In this document: positions 1 through 8,500 of the stretch, piece after piece
How the letters are laid out: every line of letters begins with the position of its first letter
Numbering within the stretch: position 1 is the first letter of the stretch
NCBI RefSeq assembly: GCF_004217215.1
Contig: NZ_SHKP01000004.1
Location: 218,829-282,828, forward strand
DNA: 64,000 bases
Direction: 5' to 3'
From: Rivibacter subsaxonicus
GTDB lineage: Bacteria; Pseudomonadota; Gammaproteobacteria; Burkholderiales; Burkholderiaceae_C
The notes under the pieces: generated by a model
Seen by the model: the letters and a program-made list of their open reading frames with translations, nothing else
Told to the model about the DNA's origin: nothing
Database searches by the model: none
Made by a program: the position numbers and the translations under genes

Positions 1-164
1 CGGGGGGGGCCGCTTTTTCGGGGTAACCCCCTTCGGCCCGGGGCCGCGCCGGCCGCTGGGCGGCGTTGCTCGGTCGTTGCGTGCACGAGCACGCGTCCTC
101 CCTCGCGCCTAGCCCTGCGGCCTGCGCGGCCCGGGCGCGAGCCCTCCGGTAGCGTTAACAGGCC

Positions 165-548
165 CTAGCCTCGTCGCGGACGCGCGCCGGTGGGCTTGGC
201 CGCCCGCTTGCGCAGTGCCGCCGCCAGCGCCAGCCGCGCCCACGGCTGCATCGCGTGTTCGCCGTCGAAGGCCTCGACCGGGGGCGTCCAGTAGCTCATC
301 TCGATCGGCGGCTTGCCGCCGCCGCGCTCGTAGCTGAAAGGGTGGCAGCCCGCGGCGCGCCAGGCCTCGATGCTCTGCGCGTCGGTCTTCAGGTAGAGCT
401 GCTCGCCGGCGACGAGCCCGACCATCAGCCCGTCGACGTAGAGCCCGTAGCCGCCGAACATCGCGCGCGCCGTCACGCGGCCGAGCGGCGACAGCAGTTC
501 CAGGCACAGCGAGACGTAGGGCGGCGGGGCGCGCGGCGGCGTGGCCAT
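165..548 (-). CDS. TfoX/Sxy N-terminal domain protein
   Basis: A 127-residue protein. The segment MFGGYGLYVDG at residues 30-40 is the hallmark of the TfoX/Sxy N-terminal fold, followed by a conserved LYLKTD strand and a small C-terminal basic tail. There is no TfoX C-terminal domain, so this is the short, stand-alone form. TfoX regulates natural competence in gamma-proteobacteria; what the short form does in beta-proteobacteria is not known, so no role in competence is claimed. The ATG at 548 was chosen because homology begins shortly after it; the frame stays open much further upstream only because of the high G+C. It is divergent from the folate gene at 666, leaving a 117-bp shared promoter region. 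Confidence 0.85.
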   Translation of the reverse strand: MATPPRAPPPYVSLCLELLSPLGRVTARAMFGGYGLYVDGLMVGLVAGEQLYLKTDAQSIEAWRAAGCHPFSYERGGGKPPIEMSYWTPPVEAFDGEHAMQPWARLALAAALRKRAAKPTGARPRRG

Positions 549-665
549 GGGGGTCGAGTCGGCGGCGTCGAAGGGCTCGCGCAGTTTCGCGCAAAGCGCG
601 GCGGCTTTGCCCGATCGCCATGGCCGGCCCCAAAATGCGAGGCCGTCAACGCGACCGATCCGCCG

Positions 666-1313
666 ATGCCGCTGCCCTTCGATCCGACCGCGCCGTCGCG
701 CGACAAGGCCCAATTGCGCCGCCTGCTGCAGGCCGAACGCCTGGGATTGGTCGACCGCCAGCAGCGTGTCGCCCAGTTGCAGGAGGTGCTGCGGGTCTGG
801 CTCGCGCTGCGCGAGGAAGACACCACCGTCGGCGCCTACTGGCCGATCAAGGGCGAGTTCGACCCGCTGCCGGCGCTGTTTCGCTGGACCGAGGGCGCCG
901 AGGGCGCGCTGCGCGACGAGCAGCACCGGGAACCGCATCCCGAGGACGCGCCGCCGCGCCGCATCGGCCTGCCGGTGATGAACCGCGAGACGAGGCAACT
1001 GCGCTTCCACCTCTGGTATCCGGGCTGCCCGATGGAGGAAGACGCCTACTCGATCCCCAAGCCCAAGGGTACCGACGTGGTGGTGCCGACGCTGCTGCTG
1101 GTGCCCTGCGTCGGCTTCGGCCCCGGCGGGCTGCGCCTGGGCTACGGCGGCGGCTTCTACGACCGCACGCTGGCCGGCCTCGAGCCGCGGCCGTTCACCG
1201 TCGGCGTCGGCTTCGCGCATGGTTTCGTGCCCTGGCTCGAAGCCGAGCCGCACGACATGCCGCTCGACGCGATCCTCACCGAAGAGGGCGTGGCCTGGCT
1301 GCGCCGCGATTGA
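666..1313 (+). CDS. fau: 5-formyltetrahydrofolate cyclo-ligase
   Basis: This 215-residue protein matches the 5-FCL family (MthfS, YgfA), which uses ATP to convert 5-formyl-THF to 5,10-methenyl-THF in the cytoplasm. The family signature, a glycine-rich loop ending GYGGGFYDR, lies at residues 159-167, and the N-terminal helix carries the usual basic KAQLRR nucleotide-binding segment. Length is close to the family norm of 180-210 residues. The ATG at 666 gives a compact N terminus; the open frame upstream overlaps the divergent tfoX-like gene and is not needed. It lies 10 bp before the PPK2 gene and is probably cotranscribed with it, although no functional link between the two is obvious. Confidence 0.9.
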   Translation: MPLPFDPTAPSRDKAQLRRLLQAERLGLVDRQQRVAQLQEVLRVWLALREEDTTVGAYWPIKGEFDPLPALFRWTEGAEGALRDEQHREPHPEDAPPRRIGLPVMNRETRQLRFHLWYPGCPMEEDAYSIPKPKGTDVVVPTLLLVPCVGFGPGGLRLGYGGGFYDRTLAGLEPRPFTVGVGFAHGFVPWLEAEPHDMPLDAILTEEGVAWLRRD

Positions 1314-1323
1314 GCACCGACCG

Positions 1324-2157
1324 ATGGCAAGCGACCCCTTCAAGCCCTGGCGCGTCGATGGCAGCAAGCTGCGGCTGGGAGATGTCGATCCGCGTGCCAG
1401 GCCCTTCGCCGGCAGCAGCCGCGAGCGCGACGACGCGCGCCTGCTCGAACTCGCCAACGAGGTCGATCGGCTGCAGGATCTGCTCCACGCCAACGGCCAG
1501 GCCGACCCGGCCAAGGGTCCGAAGCTGCTGCTGGTGCTGCAGGGCATGGACACCTCGGGCAAGGACGGCACCGCGCGTGCGGTGCTCACGCGCTGCAGTC
1601 CGCTCGGCGTGCGGGTCGCGGCCTTCAAGGCGCCGAGCGAGATCGAGCGCGCGCACGACTTTCTGTGGCGGGTTCATGCGGTGGTGCCGCGCTCGGGCGA
1701 GATCGTGGTCTTCAACCGCAGCCACTACGAGGACGTGCTGGTGCCGGTGGTCGAGGGCTGGATCGACGCTCGCGAGCAGCAACGCCGGCTCGACCACATC
1801 AACGCCTTCGAGGAACTGCTGGCGCAGACCGGCACCACGATCCTCAAGTGCTTCCTGCACATCTCCAGGGACGAACAGAAGGAGCGCCTGCAGGCGCGGC
1901 TGGACGACCCGGCCAAGCGCTGGAAATTCCAGCCCGGCGACCTCGATGCGCGCGCGAAGTGGAGCGACTACCAGTCCGCCTACGAGACCGCGCTCGCCGC
2001 CACCTCGACCAAGAGCGCGCGCTGGCACATCGTGCCGGCCGACAGCAAGAGCCAGCGCAACCTGATGATCGCGAGCCTGGTGGTGCAGGCCCTGAGGGCG
2101 ATGAAGCTGGAGCCGCCGAAGCCGGACTTCGATCCGGCGACGATCCACATCGAATAG
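1324..2157 (+). CDS. ppk2: Polyphosphate kinase 2 family protein
   Basis: A 277-residue PPK2-family phosphotransferase. The Walker A loop GMDTSGKDGT is at residues 74-83, and the second family motif, FNRSHYEDVL, follows near residue 130. This one-domain form usually uses polyphosphate to phosphorylate nucleotides (class I on NDPs, class II on NMPs, class III on both). The class cannot be assigned safely by eye, so polyphosphate:nucleotide phosphotransferase is the safest name. The enzyme is cytoplasmic. The start at 1324 lies 10 bp after the stop of the cyclo-ligase gene and removes the artificial overlap of the longer frame. The gene ends 13 bp before the convergent acetyltransferase stop. 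Confidence 0.88.
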   Translation: MASDPFKPWRVDGSKLRLGDVDPRARPFAGSSRERDDARLLELANEVDRLQDLLHANGQADPAKGPKLLLVLQGMDTSGKDGTARAVLTRCSPLGVRVAAFKAPSEIERAHDFLWRVHAVVPRSGEIVVFNRSHYEDVLVPVVEGWIDAREQQRRLDHINAFEELLAQTGTTILKCFLHISRDEQKERLQARLDDPAKRWKFQPGDLDARAKWSDYQSAYETALAATSTKSARWHIVPADSKSQRNLMIASLVVQALRAMKLEPPKPDFDPATIHIE

Positions 2158-2170
2158 GCCGCGCGGCGGC

Positions 2171-2743
2171 CTAGCCTCGGGCGCGCCGCCAGTCCGCGGC
2201 CAGCAGGCCGTAGAGCGCCGAGTCGGAGACCTCGCCGGCGACGTGCCAGCGCTCGCGCAGCAGGCCCTCGCGCGCAAAGCCGAGGCGTTCCAGCAGCACG
2301 CAGGAGCGCGTGTTGCGCGGGTCGGTGTCGGCCTCGAGCCGGTGCAGCCGCAGCTCGCCGAAGGCGTGGTCGATCAGCAGTTGCAGCGCCTCGCGCGCAT
2401 CGCCGCGGCCCCAGTGCGCCTGATCCAGTGCGTAGCCGATCTCGGCACGTCGATTGGCCGCGTCGAGATGGAGCAGCGTGGTCGTGCCGATCACGGTGTC
2501 GGTATCGGCGAGCGCGATGCCCCACTGGAACAGTGTGCGCGCGGCGAAGTCCTCGCGCAGGCCCTGTACCAGGGTCAGAGCCCGATCGACCGAGGTCCAC
2601 GGCAGGCTGCTCCAGTGGCGCATCACGTCCGGGTTGCCGAAGATGGCCAGCAGCGCCGGCGCGTCGTCCTCGCGCAGCGGCCGCAGTCTCAGACGCTCGG
2701 TCGCGAGCGTCGGCAGATCGGTCAAGCCCGCGTAGAAGCTCAA
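2171..2743 (-). CDS. GNAT family N-acetyltransferase (RimJ/RimL type)
   Basis: About 190 residues with the layout of the RimJ/RimL branch of GNAT acetyltransferases: the opening strand ATERLRLRPL near residue 16, a central substrate-side region, the acetyl-CoA loop WGRGDAREAL, and the closing NTRSCVLLERLGF segment. Members acetylate N termini or other amines with acetyl-CoA; the substrate here is unknown. No ATG exists at the N terminus. The best start is TTG at 2743, whose bases overlap the TGA stop of metF (TTGA), which suggests translational coupling; a second TTG at 2725 is an alternative. It is the last gene of the tlyA-metF run. Confidence 0.8.
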   Translation of the reverse strand: MSFYAGLTDLPTLATERLRLRPLREDDAPALLAIFGNPDVMRHWSSLPWTSVDRALTLVQGLREDFAARTLFQWGIALADTDTVIGTTTLLHLDAANRRAEIGYALDQAHWGRGDAREALQLLIDHAFGELRLHRLEADTDPRNTRSCVLLERLGFAREGLLRERWHVAGEVSDSALYGLLAADWRRARG

Positions 2744-3585
2744 GCGAGCCCCAGTCGACGGCAGATCTCCAGCACCGCGGTACTTTGGTTCATCGCGTAG
2801 AAGTGGATGCCCGGCACGCCGGCCGTGCGCAACTGGTCGACCAGGTCGGTCACCACGTCGAGGCCGAAGGCCTGGATCGAGGCGCGGTCGTCGCCGAAGG
2901 CTTCGAGCCGGCCGCGGATCCAGCGCGGGATCTCGGCGCCGCAGGCCTCCGAGAAGCGGATCAGCTGCGTCGAATTGGTGATCGGCATGATGCCGGGCAC
3001 GATGTCGAGCCTGACGCCAGCGGCCGCGGCCTCGTCGACGAAGCGGAAGTAGGCGTCGCTGTTGAAGAAGTACTGCGTGATCGCGCTGCTGGCGCCGGCG
3101 TTGACCTTGGCGACGAAGGCCTTCAGGTCGGCCTGCGGGCTCCTGGCCTGCGGATGCGCCTCGGGGTAGGCCGCGACCTCGATATGGAAGTGCTCGCCGG
3201 TCTCGGCCCGGATGAAGGCGACCAGGTCCGATGCGTAGCGGAACTCGCCGAAGCCGCCGTAGCCGCTCGGCAGGTCGCCGCGTAGCGCGACGATGCGGCG
3301 GATGCCCGCTGCCTTGAACTGCAGCAGGCTGGCCCGCACCGCGTCCTGCGTGGCGCCGATGCAGCTGAAGTGCGGTGCCGCCTCCACGCCCTCGGCGCGG
3401 ATCGCCTGCACCGTGGCCCAGGTGCCTTCCTGGGTGGAGCCGCCGGCGCCATAGGTGACCGAGCAGAACTCGGGCTTCACCGCATACAGCTCGCGCCGCA
3501 CCGTGGCCAGCTTCTCGGCGCCCTCGGGCGTCTTGGGGGGAAAGAATTCCAGGCTCAGCGGCAGCCTGCTGTTGCTCGTGCTCAA
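2740..3585 (-). CDS. metF: 5,10-methylenetetrahydrofolate reductase
   Basis: 281 residues, near the normal MetF length. MetF reduces 5,10-methylene-THF to 5-methyl-THF, the methyl donor for methionine synthase. The N-terminal segment LSLEFFPPKTPEG and the YGAGGST loop are diagnostic of the FAD-dependent TIM-barrel reductase; the GDLP and QYFFN motifs follow in order. The start is TTG at 3585, because homology to MetF begins only a few residues later and no ATG precedes it. That TTG shares bases with the TGA stop of tlyA, and the metF stop is shared in the same way with the downstream acetyltransferase. Together with ahcY upstream this forms a methyl-cycle gene block. Confidence 0.93.
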   Translation of the reverse strand: MSTSNSRLPLSLEFFPPKTPEGAEKLATVRRELYAVKPEFCSVTYGAGGSTQEGTWATVQAIRAEGVEAAPHFSCIGATQDAVRASLLQFKAAGIRRIVALRGDLPSGYGGFGEFRYASDLVAFIRAETGEHFHIEVAAYPEAHPQARSPQADLKAFVAKVNAGASSAITQYFFNSDAYFRFVDEAAAAGVRLDIVPGIMPITNSTQLIRFSEACGAEIPRWIRGRLEAFGDDRASIQAFGLDVVTDLVDQLRTAGVPGIHFYAMNQSTAVLEICRRLGLA

Positions 3586-4355
3586 TCGTTGCTCCCGGCT
3601 CCGGGCTGCGCCCGGATGAAGAATTCGCGGTTGCCGTCGCCACCGGCGATGGCGCTGTCGAACCAGTCGACCACTTGCAGGCCGAGCGACGCGACGGCGC
3701 TGCGCAGCTTGGCCTCGACCTCGACGTAGGACGCGGCGTCCTTGACCAGCCCGCCCTTGCCGATGTCCTTGGGCTGCAGCTCGAACTGCGGCTTGACCAG
3801 CATCAGCAGCGTGCCGGTCGGCGCCAGCAGCTTGGCCAGCGCCGGCAGCACCAGCGGCAGCGGGATGAAGCTCAGGTCGCCGACGATGAGGTCGAAGCCC
3901 TTGAAGCGCGAGGGCAGCGCACCCTTGAGCGCGCTGCGCGTCAGACCGCGCGCATTGAGCCCCTCGAAGGCCCTGACCTGCGGATGCTCGCGCAGCTTCG
4001 GGTGCAGCTGGCCATGGCCGACATCGACCCCGACCACCTTCTTCGCACCCGCGGCCAGCAGCACCTCGGTGAAGCCGCCGGTGCTCTGGCCGACGTCGAG
4101 GCAGAGCGTGCCGGTGACATCGATGCCGGTGTGCGCCAGCGCGCCCTCGAGCTTGAGTCCGGCGCGCGAGACCCACTTTGCCTCGTCGCTGGCCTGCAGT
4201 TCGATCTGCGCCTCGGCCGGCAGCTCCTCGCCGTTCTTGGCGACGACCTGCCAGCCCTGTGGCCCGAGCCAGCGCACGCCGGCCTTGATCAGCCGCTGGG
4301 CCTGCGAGCGGGTCGAGGCCAGGCCGCGTTCGACGAGGAGTTGGTCGGCGCGCAT
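3582..4355 (-). CDS. tlyA: TlyA family RNA 2'-O-methyltransferase
   Basis: 257 residues. An N-terminal S4 RNA-binding domain (residues 1-60, opening MRADQLLVERGLA) is followed by a FtsJ-like methyltransferase domain with the SAM-binding loop DVGQSTGGFTEVLL near residue 90 and the SRAGLKLE hinge that precedes it. The family includes mycobacterial TlyA, a 16S/23S rRNA cytidine 2'-O-methyltransferase, and proteins labelled haemolysin A; an rRNA methylation role is the more likely one. The gene sits between a toxin-antitoxin pair and metF. Its TGA stop overlaps the TTG start of metF, which suggests that the two are translated together. Confidence 0.88.
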   Translation of the reverse strand: MRADQLLVERGLASTRSQAQRLIKAGVRWLGPQGWQVVAKNGEELPAEAQIELQASDEAKWVSRAGLKLEGALAHTGIDVTGTLCLDVGQSTGGFTEVLLAAGAKKVVGVDVGHGQLHPKLREHPQVRAFEGLNARGLTRSALKGALPSRFKGFDLIVGDLSFIPLPLVLPALAKLLAPTGTLLMLVKPQFELQPKDIGKGGLVKDAASYVEVEAKLRSAVASLGLQVVDWFDSAIAGGDGNREFFIRAQPGAGSND

Positions 4356-4361
4356 CGGGAT

Positions 4362-4802
4362 CTACAGTTCGCCGAGCGCGCGCTGCGCGGCCTCGCCCAG
4401 CCGGCGGTCGAAGGTCACCAGCGGCGCCCGCAACTGCACCGCCAGCGCGAGGTAGGCAGCGTCGTAGGCGGACAGCTCGAAGCGCAGCGCCAGCTCGAGC
4501 TGCAGCGAGACATCGCCGCGATGGAGTTCGATGGCCTGGTCGAGGTAGCAGTCGATCGCGGCGCTGATCGACTCGGCCGGCCAGTCCTGCCTGGCCTTCT
4601 TCAGCGCCACGCTGGCGACCTCGCTGTCGAGCAGGCTGGGCGCATGCAGCGCCTTGCCCTCGATGCGGATCTGCGCCTCGTCGCGCAACGGCTCCTGGAA
4701 CAGGATCGCCGCGATGGCGCTGCAATCGACGACCACCGGCGGCCGCAATGCATAGACCACGGGCGGCTCGGCAACGTAGAGGCGTGGGCCCGGCGCGCTC
4801 AT
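4362..4802 (-). CDS. PIN domain ribonuclease toxin (VapC/FitB-like)
   Basis: 146 residues with the PIN fold. Acidic metal ligands can be placed at VVVDCSAIAA near residue 25, in the central SLLDSEVAS segment near residue 57, and in the C-terminal SAYDAAYLALA helix followed by LVTFDRRL. PIN toxins are Mg-dependent RNases, usually cutting tRNA or rRNA. The ATG at 4802 overlaps the TGA of the preceding antitoxin gene by 4 bp, the usual antitoxin-first arrangement. The N terminus is about 20 residues longer than in most VapC proteins. The pair sits between ahcY and tlyA, genes that otherwise look like one methyl-cycle block. Confidence 0.87.
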   Translation of the reverse strand: MSAPGPRLYVAEPPVVYALRPPVVVDCSAIAAILFQEPLRDEAQIRIEGKALHAPSLLDSEVASVALKKARQDWPAESISAAIDCYLDQAIELHRGDVSLQLELALRFELSAYDAAYLALAVQLRAPLVTFDRRLGEAAQRALGEL

Positions 4803-5086
4803 CGCGAATCGCGATCGGCGCGGATGATGTCCACCGCGAGCGGGCCGACGCCGGCGGGGGCCGGGAAGCGCTTGCGCAACTCGGCCGCCGTCTGCTCGAT
4901 GCTTCGGGTGCCGCGCATGAAGGACTGGGTCCCAGGGCCGGCACGCGTTGCCTCGCGCTCGCTGGCCGCCTGCTGGACGATGGCCATCAGCTCGCCCTGG
5001 AGCGAGCGGTGGTTGCGTTCGGCGCGCAGGCGCAGTTGCTCCGCGACCTCGTCCGGCACGTTCTTGATCGACAGGTTGACGCTCAT
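4799..5086 (-). CDS. Ribbon-helix-helix antitoxin (FitA-like)
   Basis: A 95-residue protein opening MSVNLSIKNVPDEVAEQLR, the classic FitA/Arc-type ribbon-helix-helix start: one DNA-binding strand followed by two helices (RAERNHRSLQGELMAIV). The C-terminal half is charged and presumably wraps the adjacent PIN toxin. Antitoxins of this kind neutralise the toxin and, with it, repress their own promoter by binding an inverted repeat. Such a repeat is present just upstream at 5102-5132. The ATG at 5086 was preferred to an upstream one at 5143 because family homology begins there; the longer form would run through the operator and up to the ahcY stop. Confidence 0.85.
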   Translation of the reverse strand: MSVNLSIKNVPDEVAEQLRLRAERNHRSLQGELMAIVQQAASEREATRAGPGTQSFMRGTRSIEQTAAELRKRFPAPAGVGPLAVDIIRADRDSR

Positions 5087-5101
5087 GTTGGCTCCATACC
5101 G

Positions 5102-5132
5102 GCTCCGTGGTTCCATTTTGGAGCCACGGAGC
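5102..5132. promoter_or_regulatory. Inverted repeat before toxin-antitoxin pair
   Basis: Perfect 9-bp arms GCTCCGTGG (5102-5110) and CCACGGAGC (5124-5132) with a 13-bp spacer that itself holds TCC/GGA. It lies 15 bp upstream of the antitoxin ATG and 11 bp downstream of the ahcY stop. Position and symmetry fit an autoregulatory operator of the RHH/PIN pair. It could also fold in the ahcY transcript, but no U-tract follows on the minus strand, so an intrinsic terminator is less likely. Confidence 0.55.
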
Positions 5133-5143
5133 GGCGTGGTCAA

Positions 5144-6571
<1,428 letters not shown>

Positions 6572-6577
6572 GGGGAA

Positions 6578-6602
6578 TCTCCGGTTCAGCTTCGTTGAAC
6601 CG
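6578..6602 (-). promoter_or_regulatory. Hairpin abutting the ahcY ribosome binding site
   Basis: On the minus strand a 7-bp stem CGGTTCA/TGAACCG with a 7-nt loop ends directly at the Shine-Dalgarno sequence GGAGA, 6 nt before the ahcY ATG; the last stem G is shared with the GGAGA. It lies between the riboswitch and the gene. It may be part of the expression platform or simply keep the ribosome site exposed; the sequence alone does not say which. Confidence 0.4.
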
Positions 6603-6654
6603 CAGGGCCGCACGAGGGAATGGGTGGACTCACACTCACCGCGCACGATAACTG

Positions 6655-6736
6655 CCTGCGGGTGAGCGCCGTTGCCTTTGAAAAGGTTCCGAGCCTGGCC
6701 GTCATGAGCTGACGGTTGCAACGCTCCTCGGAAGCC
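6655..6736 (-). promoter_or_regulatory. SAH riboswitch upstream of ahcY
   Basis: Read on the minus strand the leader contains, in order, TTCCGAGGAGCGTTGCAACC, then CAGGCTCGGAA, then AACGGCGCTCAC. These are the conserved blocks of the SAH riboswitch: the CCGAG/CTCGG pairing closes the first stem, GAGCG pairs with the CGCTC of the last block, and the GTTGCAAC turn lies in the core. SAH riboswitches are known upstream of ahcY in beta- and gamma-proteobacteria and turn expression on when SAH binds. A -10-like TACAAT at 6740-6745 (minus strand) would start transcription at the first riboswitch stem. Confidence 0.92.
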
Positions 6737-6862
6737 GCAATTGTAGCGTCGCCGGCCGAAGCTTGAGGGCTAACCCTGAACAGCGGGGCCTTATGCCGTT
6801 AGCATCTCGCGCTTCGCGCGCCGCAGGAGTTGCCGCCGGCGCGCCGCCATCGAAAGCTCCTC

Positions 6863-8494
6863 GTGTCCGACTTCCTCCAAGAGACCCGCCGCCGCCGCAC
6901 CTTCGCGATCATTTCGCACCCGGACGCCGGCAAGACCACGCTGACCGAGAAGCTCTTGCTGTTCTCGGGCGCGATCCATATCGCCGGCTCGGTCAAGGCG
7001 CGCAAGGCCTCGCGCCACGCGACCTCGGACTGGATGGAGATCGAGAAGCAGCGCGGCATCTCGGTCGCCAGCTCGGTGATGCAGATGCTCTACCGCGACT
7101 GCGTCATCAACCTGCTCGACACCCCCGGCCACAAGGACTTCTCGGAAGACACCTACCGGGTGCTGACGGCGGTCGACGCGGCGCTGATGGTGATCGACGC
7201 CGCCAACGGCGTGGAGCCGCAGACGCGGCGCCTGATCGAGGTCTGCCGCCAGCGCGACACGCCGATCATCACCTTCATCAACAAGATGGACCGCGAGGGC
7301 CGCGAGCCGCTCGAGCTGCTCGACGAGGTCGAGCGCGAACTCGGCATGCCCTGCGTGCCGATGACCTGGCCGGTCGGCCAGGGCAAGGCCTTCGGCGGCA
7401 TCGTCGACCTGCGCAAGCAGCAGATGCGCCTGTTCGCGCCGGGCGAGGCCAAGCGCGGCGACGACGACGAGATCGTGCCGCTGGCGCAGGCCGAGCAGCT
7501 GCGCGCGCGTTTCGGCCACGACTTCGAGCAGGCCGAGGGCAACATCGAGCTGGTGCGCGAGGCCGCCCCCGCCTTCGACGAGGAAGCCTTCGTTGGCGCG
7601 CAGCAGACGCCGGTGTTCTTTGGCTCCGGCGTCAACAACTTCGGCGTGCAGGAAGTGCTCGACGCGCTGGTCGACCTGGCGCCGCCGCCGGCCGCGCGCC
7701 ACGTGACCCGGGCCGACGGCTCCGAGCACGAGGTGCCGCCGCATGGCGAGGGCTTCTCGGGCGTGGTGTTCAAGGTGCAGGCCAACATGGATCCCTCGCA
7801 CCGTGACCGCATCGCCTTCGTGCGCGTCAACTCTGGCCGCTACGAAAGCGGCATGAAGCTGCGCGTGCAGCGCACCGCCAAGGAGCTGCGCCCGACCTCG
7901 GTCGTGACCTTCCTCTCGCAGCGGCGCGAGGCGGTCGAGGAGGCCTACGCCGGCGACATCATCGGCTTCACGACCCATGGTGGCGTGCAGCTCGGCGACA
8001 CCATCACGCACGGTGACGCGCCGGCCGACTTCGGCACCTTCACCGGCCTGCCGTTCTTCGCGCCCGAGCTGTTCCAGACCGTCGAGCTGGCCAACCCGAT
8101 GAAGAGCAAGCAGTTGCAGCAGGGCCTGATGCAGCTTGGCGAGGAAGGCGCGATCCAGGTCTTCCGGCCCAACACCGGCGGCGCGATGCTGCTCGGCGCG
8201 GTCGGCCAGTTGCAGTTCGAGGTGGTGCAGCACCGGCTCAAGACCGAGTACGCGGTCGACATCCGGCTGATGCCCTGCCGCTTCACCGGCGCGCGCTGGG
8301 TGACCTGCGACGACGCGGCGGCGATGAAGAAGTTCGTCGACGAGAACGAGGGCAAGCTCGCGCTCGACGCCGCCGACACCCTGGCCTACCTGCTGACCTC
8401 GGCCTACGACCTGCGGTTGAGCCAGGAGCGCTACCCGAAGGTGGTGTTCCACCCGCTGCGCGAGCACGCGGGGCTGGCGCTGCAGAAGAACTGA
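6863..8494 (+). CDS. prfC: Peptide chain release factor 3
   Basis: About 543 residues. RF3 is a translational GTPase that recycles RF1/RF2 from the ribosome after peptide release. The G-domain motifs are in order: SHPDAGKTT (P-loop) about 20 residues in, DTPGHKDFSEDTYR (G3) and FINKMDRE (G4). The sequence KQRGISVASSVM is the switch region typical of RF3 rather than EF-G. A GTG at 6863 gives an N terminus aligned with known RF3; a TTG at 6830 is also in frame, but its AGGAG lies directly against the codon, too close to act. The gene faces away from ahcY and is followed 6 bp later by an MFS gene. Confidence 0.95.
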   Translation: MSDFLQETRRRRTFAIISHPDAGKTTLTEKLLLFSGAIHIAGSVKARKASRHATSDWMEIEKQRGISVASSVMQMLYRDCVINLLDTPGHKDFSEDTYRVLTAVDAALMVIDAANGVEPQTRRLIEVCRQRDTPIITFINKMDREGREPLELLDEVERELGMPCVPMTWPVGQGKAFGGIVDLRKQQMRLFAPGEAKRGDDDEIVPLAQAEQLRARFGHDFEQAEGNIELVREAAPAFDEEAFVGAQQTPVFFGSGVNNFGVQEVLDALVDLAPPPAARHVTRADGSEHEVPPHGEGFSGVVFKVQANMDPSHRDRIAFVRVNSGRYESGMKLRVQRTAKELRPTSVVTFLSQRREAVEEAYAGDIIGFTTHGGVQLGDTITHGDAPADFGTFTGLPFFAPELFQTVELANPMKSKQLQQGLMQLGEEGAIQVFRPNTGGAMLLGAVGQLQFEVVQHRLKTEYAVDIRLMPCRFTGARWVTCDDAAAMKKFVDENEGKLALDAADTLAYLLTSAYDLRLSQERYPKVVFHPLREHAGLALQKN

Positions 8495-8500
8495 GCCCAG

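Noticed and set aside
1-164. Possible end of a gene or RNA at the window start
   Set aside because: No frame with recognisable homology and no tRNA or rRNA fold was seen in these G+C-rich 164 bases.
4362-5086. Toxin-antitoxin pair as a sign of a prophage or genomic island
   Set aside because: No integrase, phage structural genes or attachment sites flank it; a small insertion is enough.
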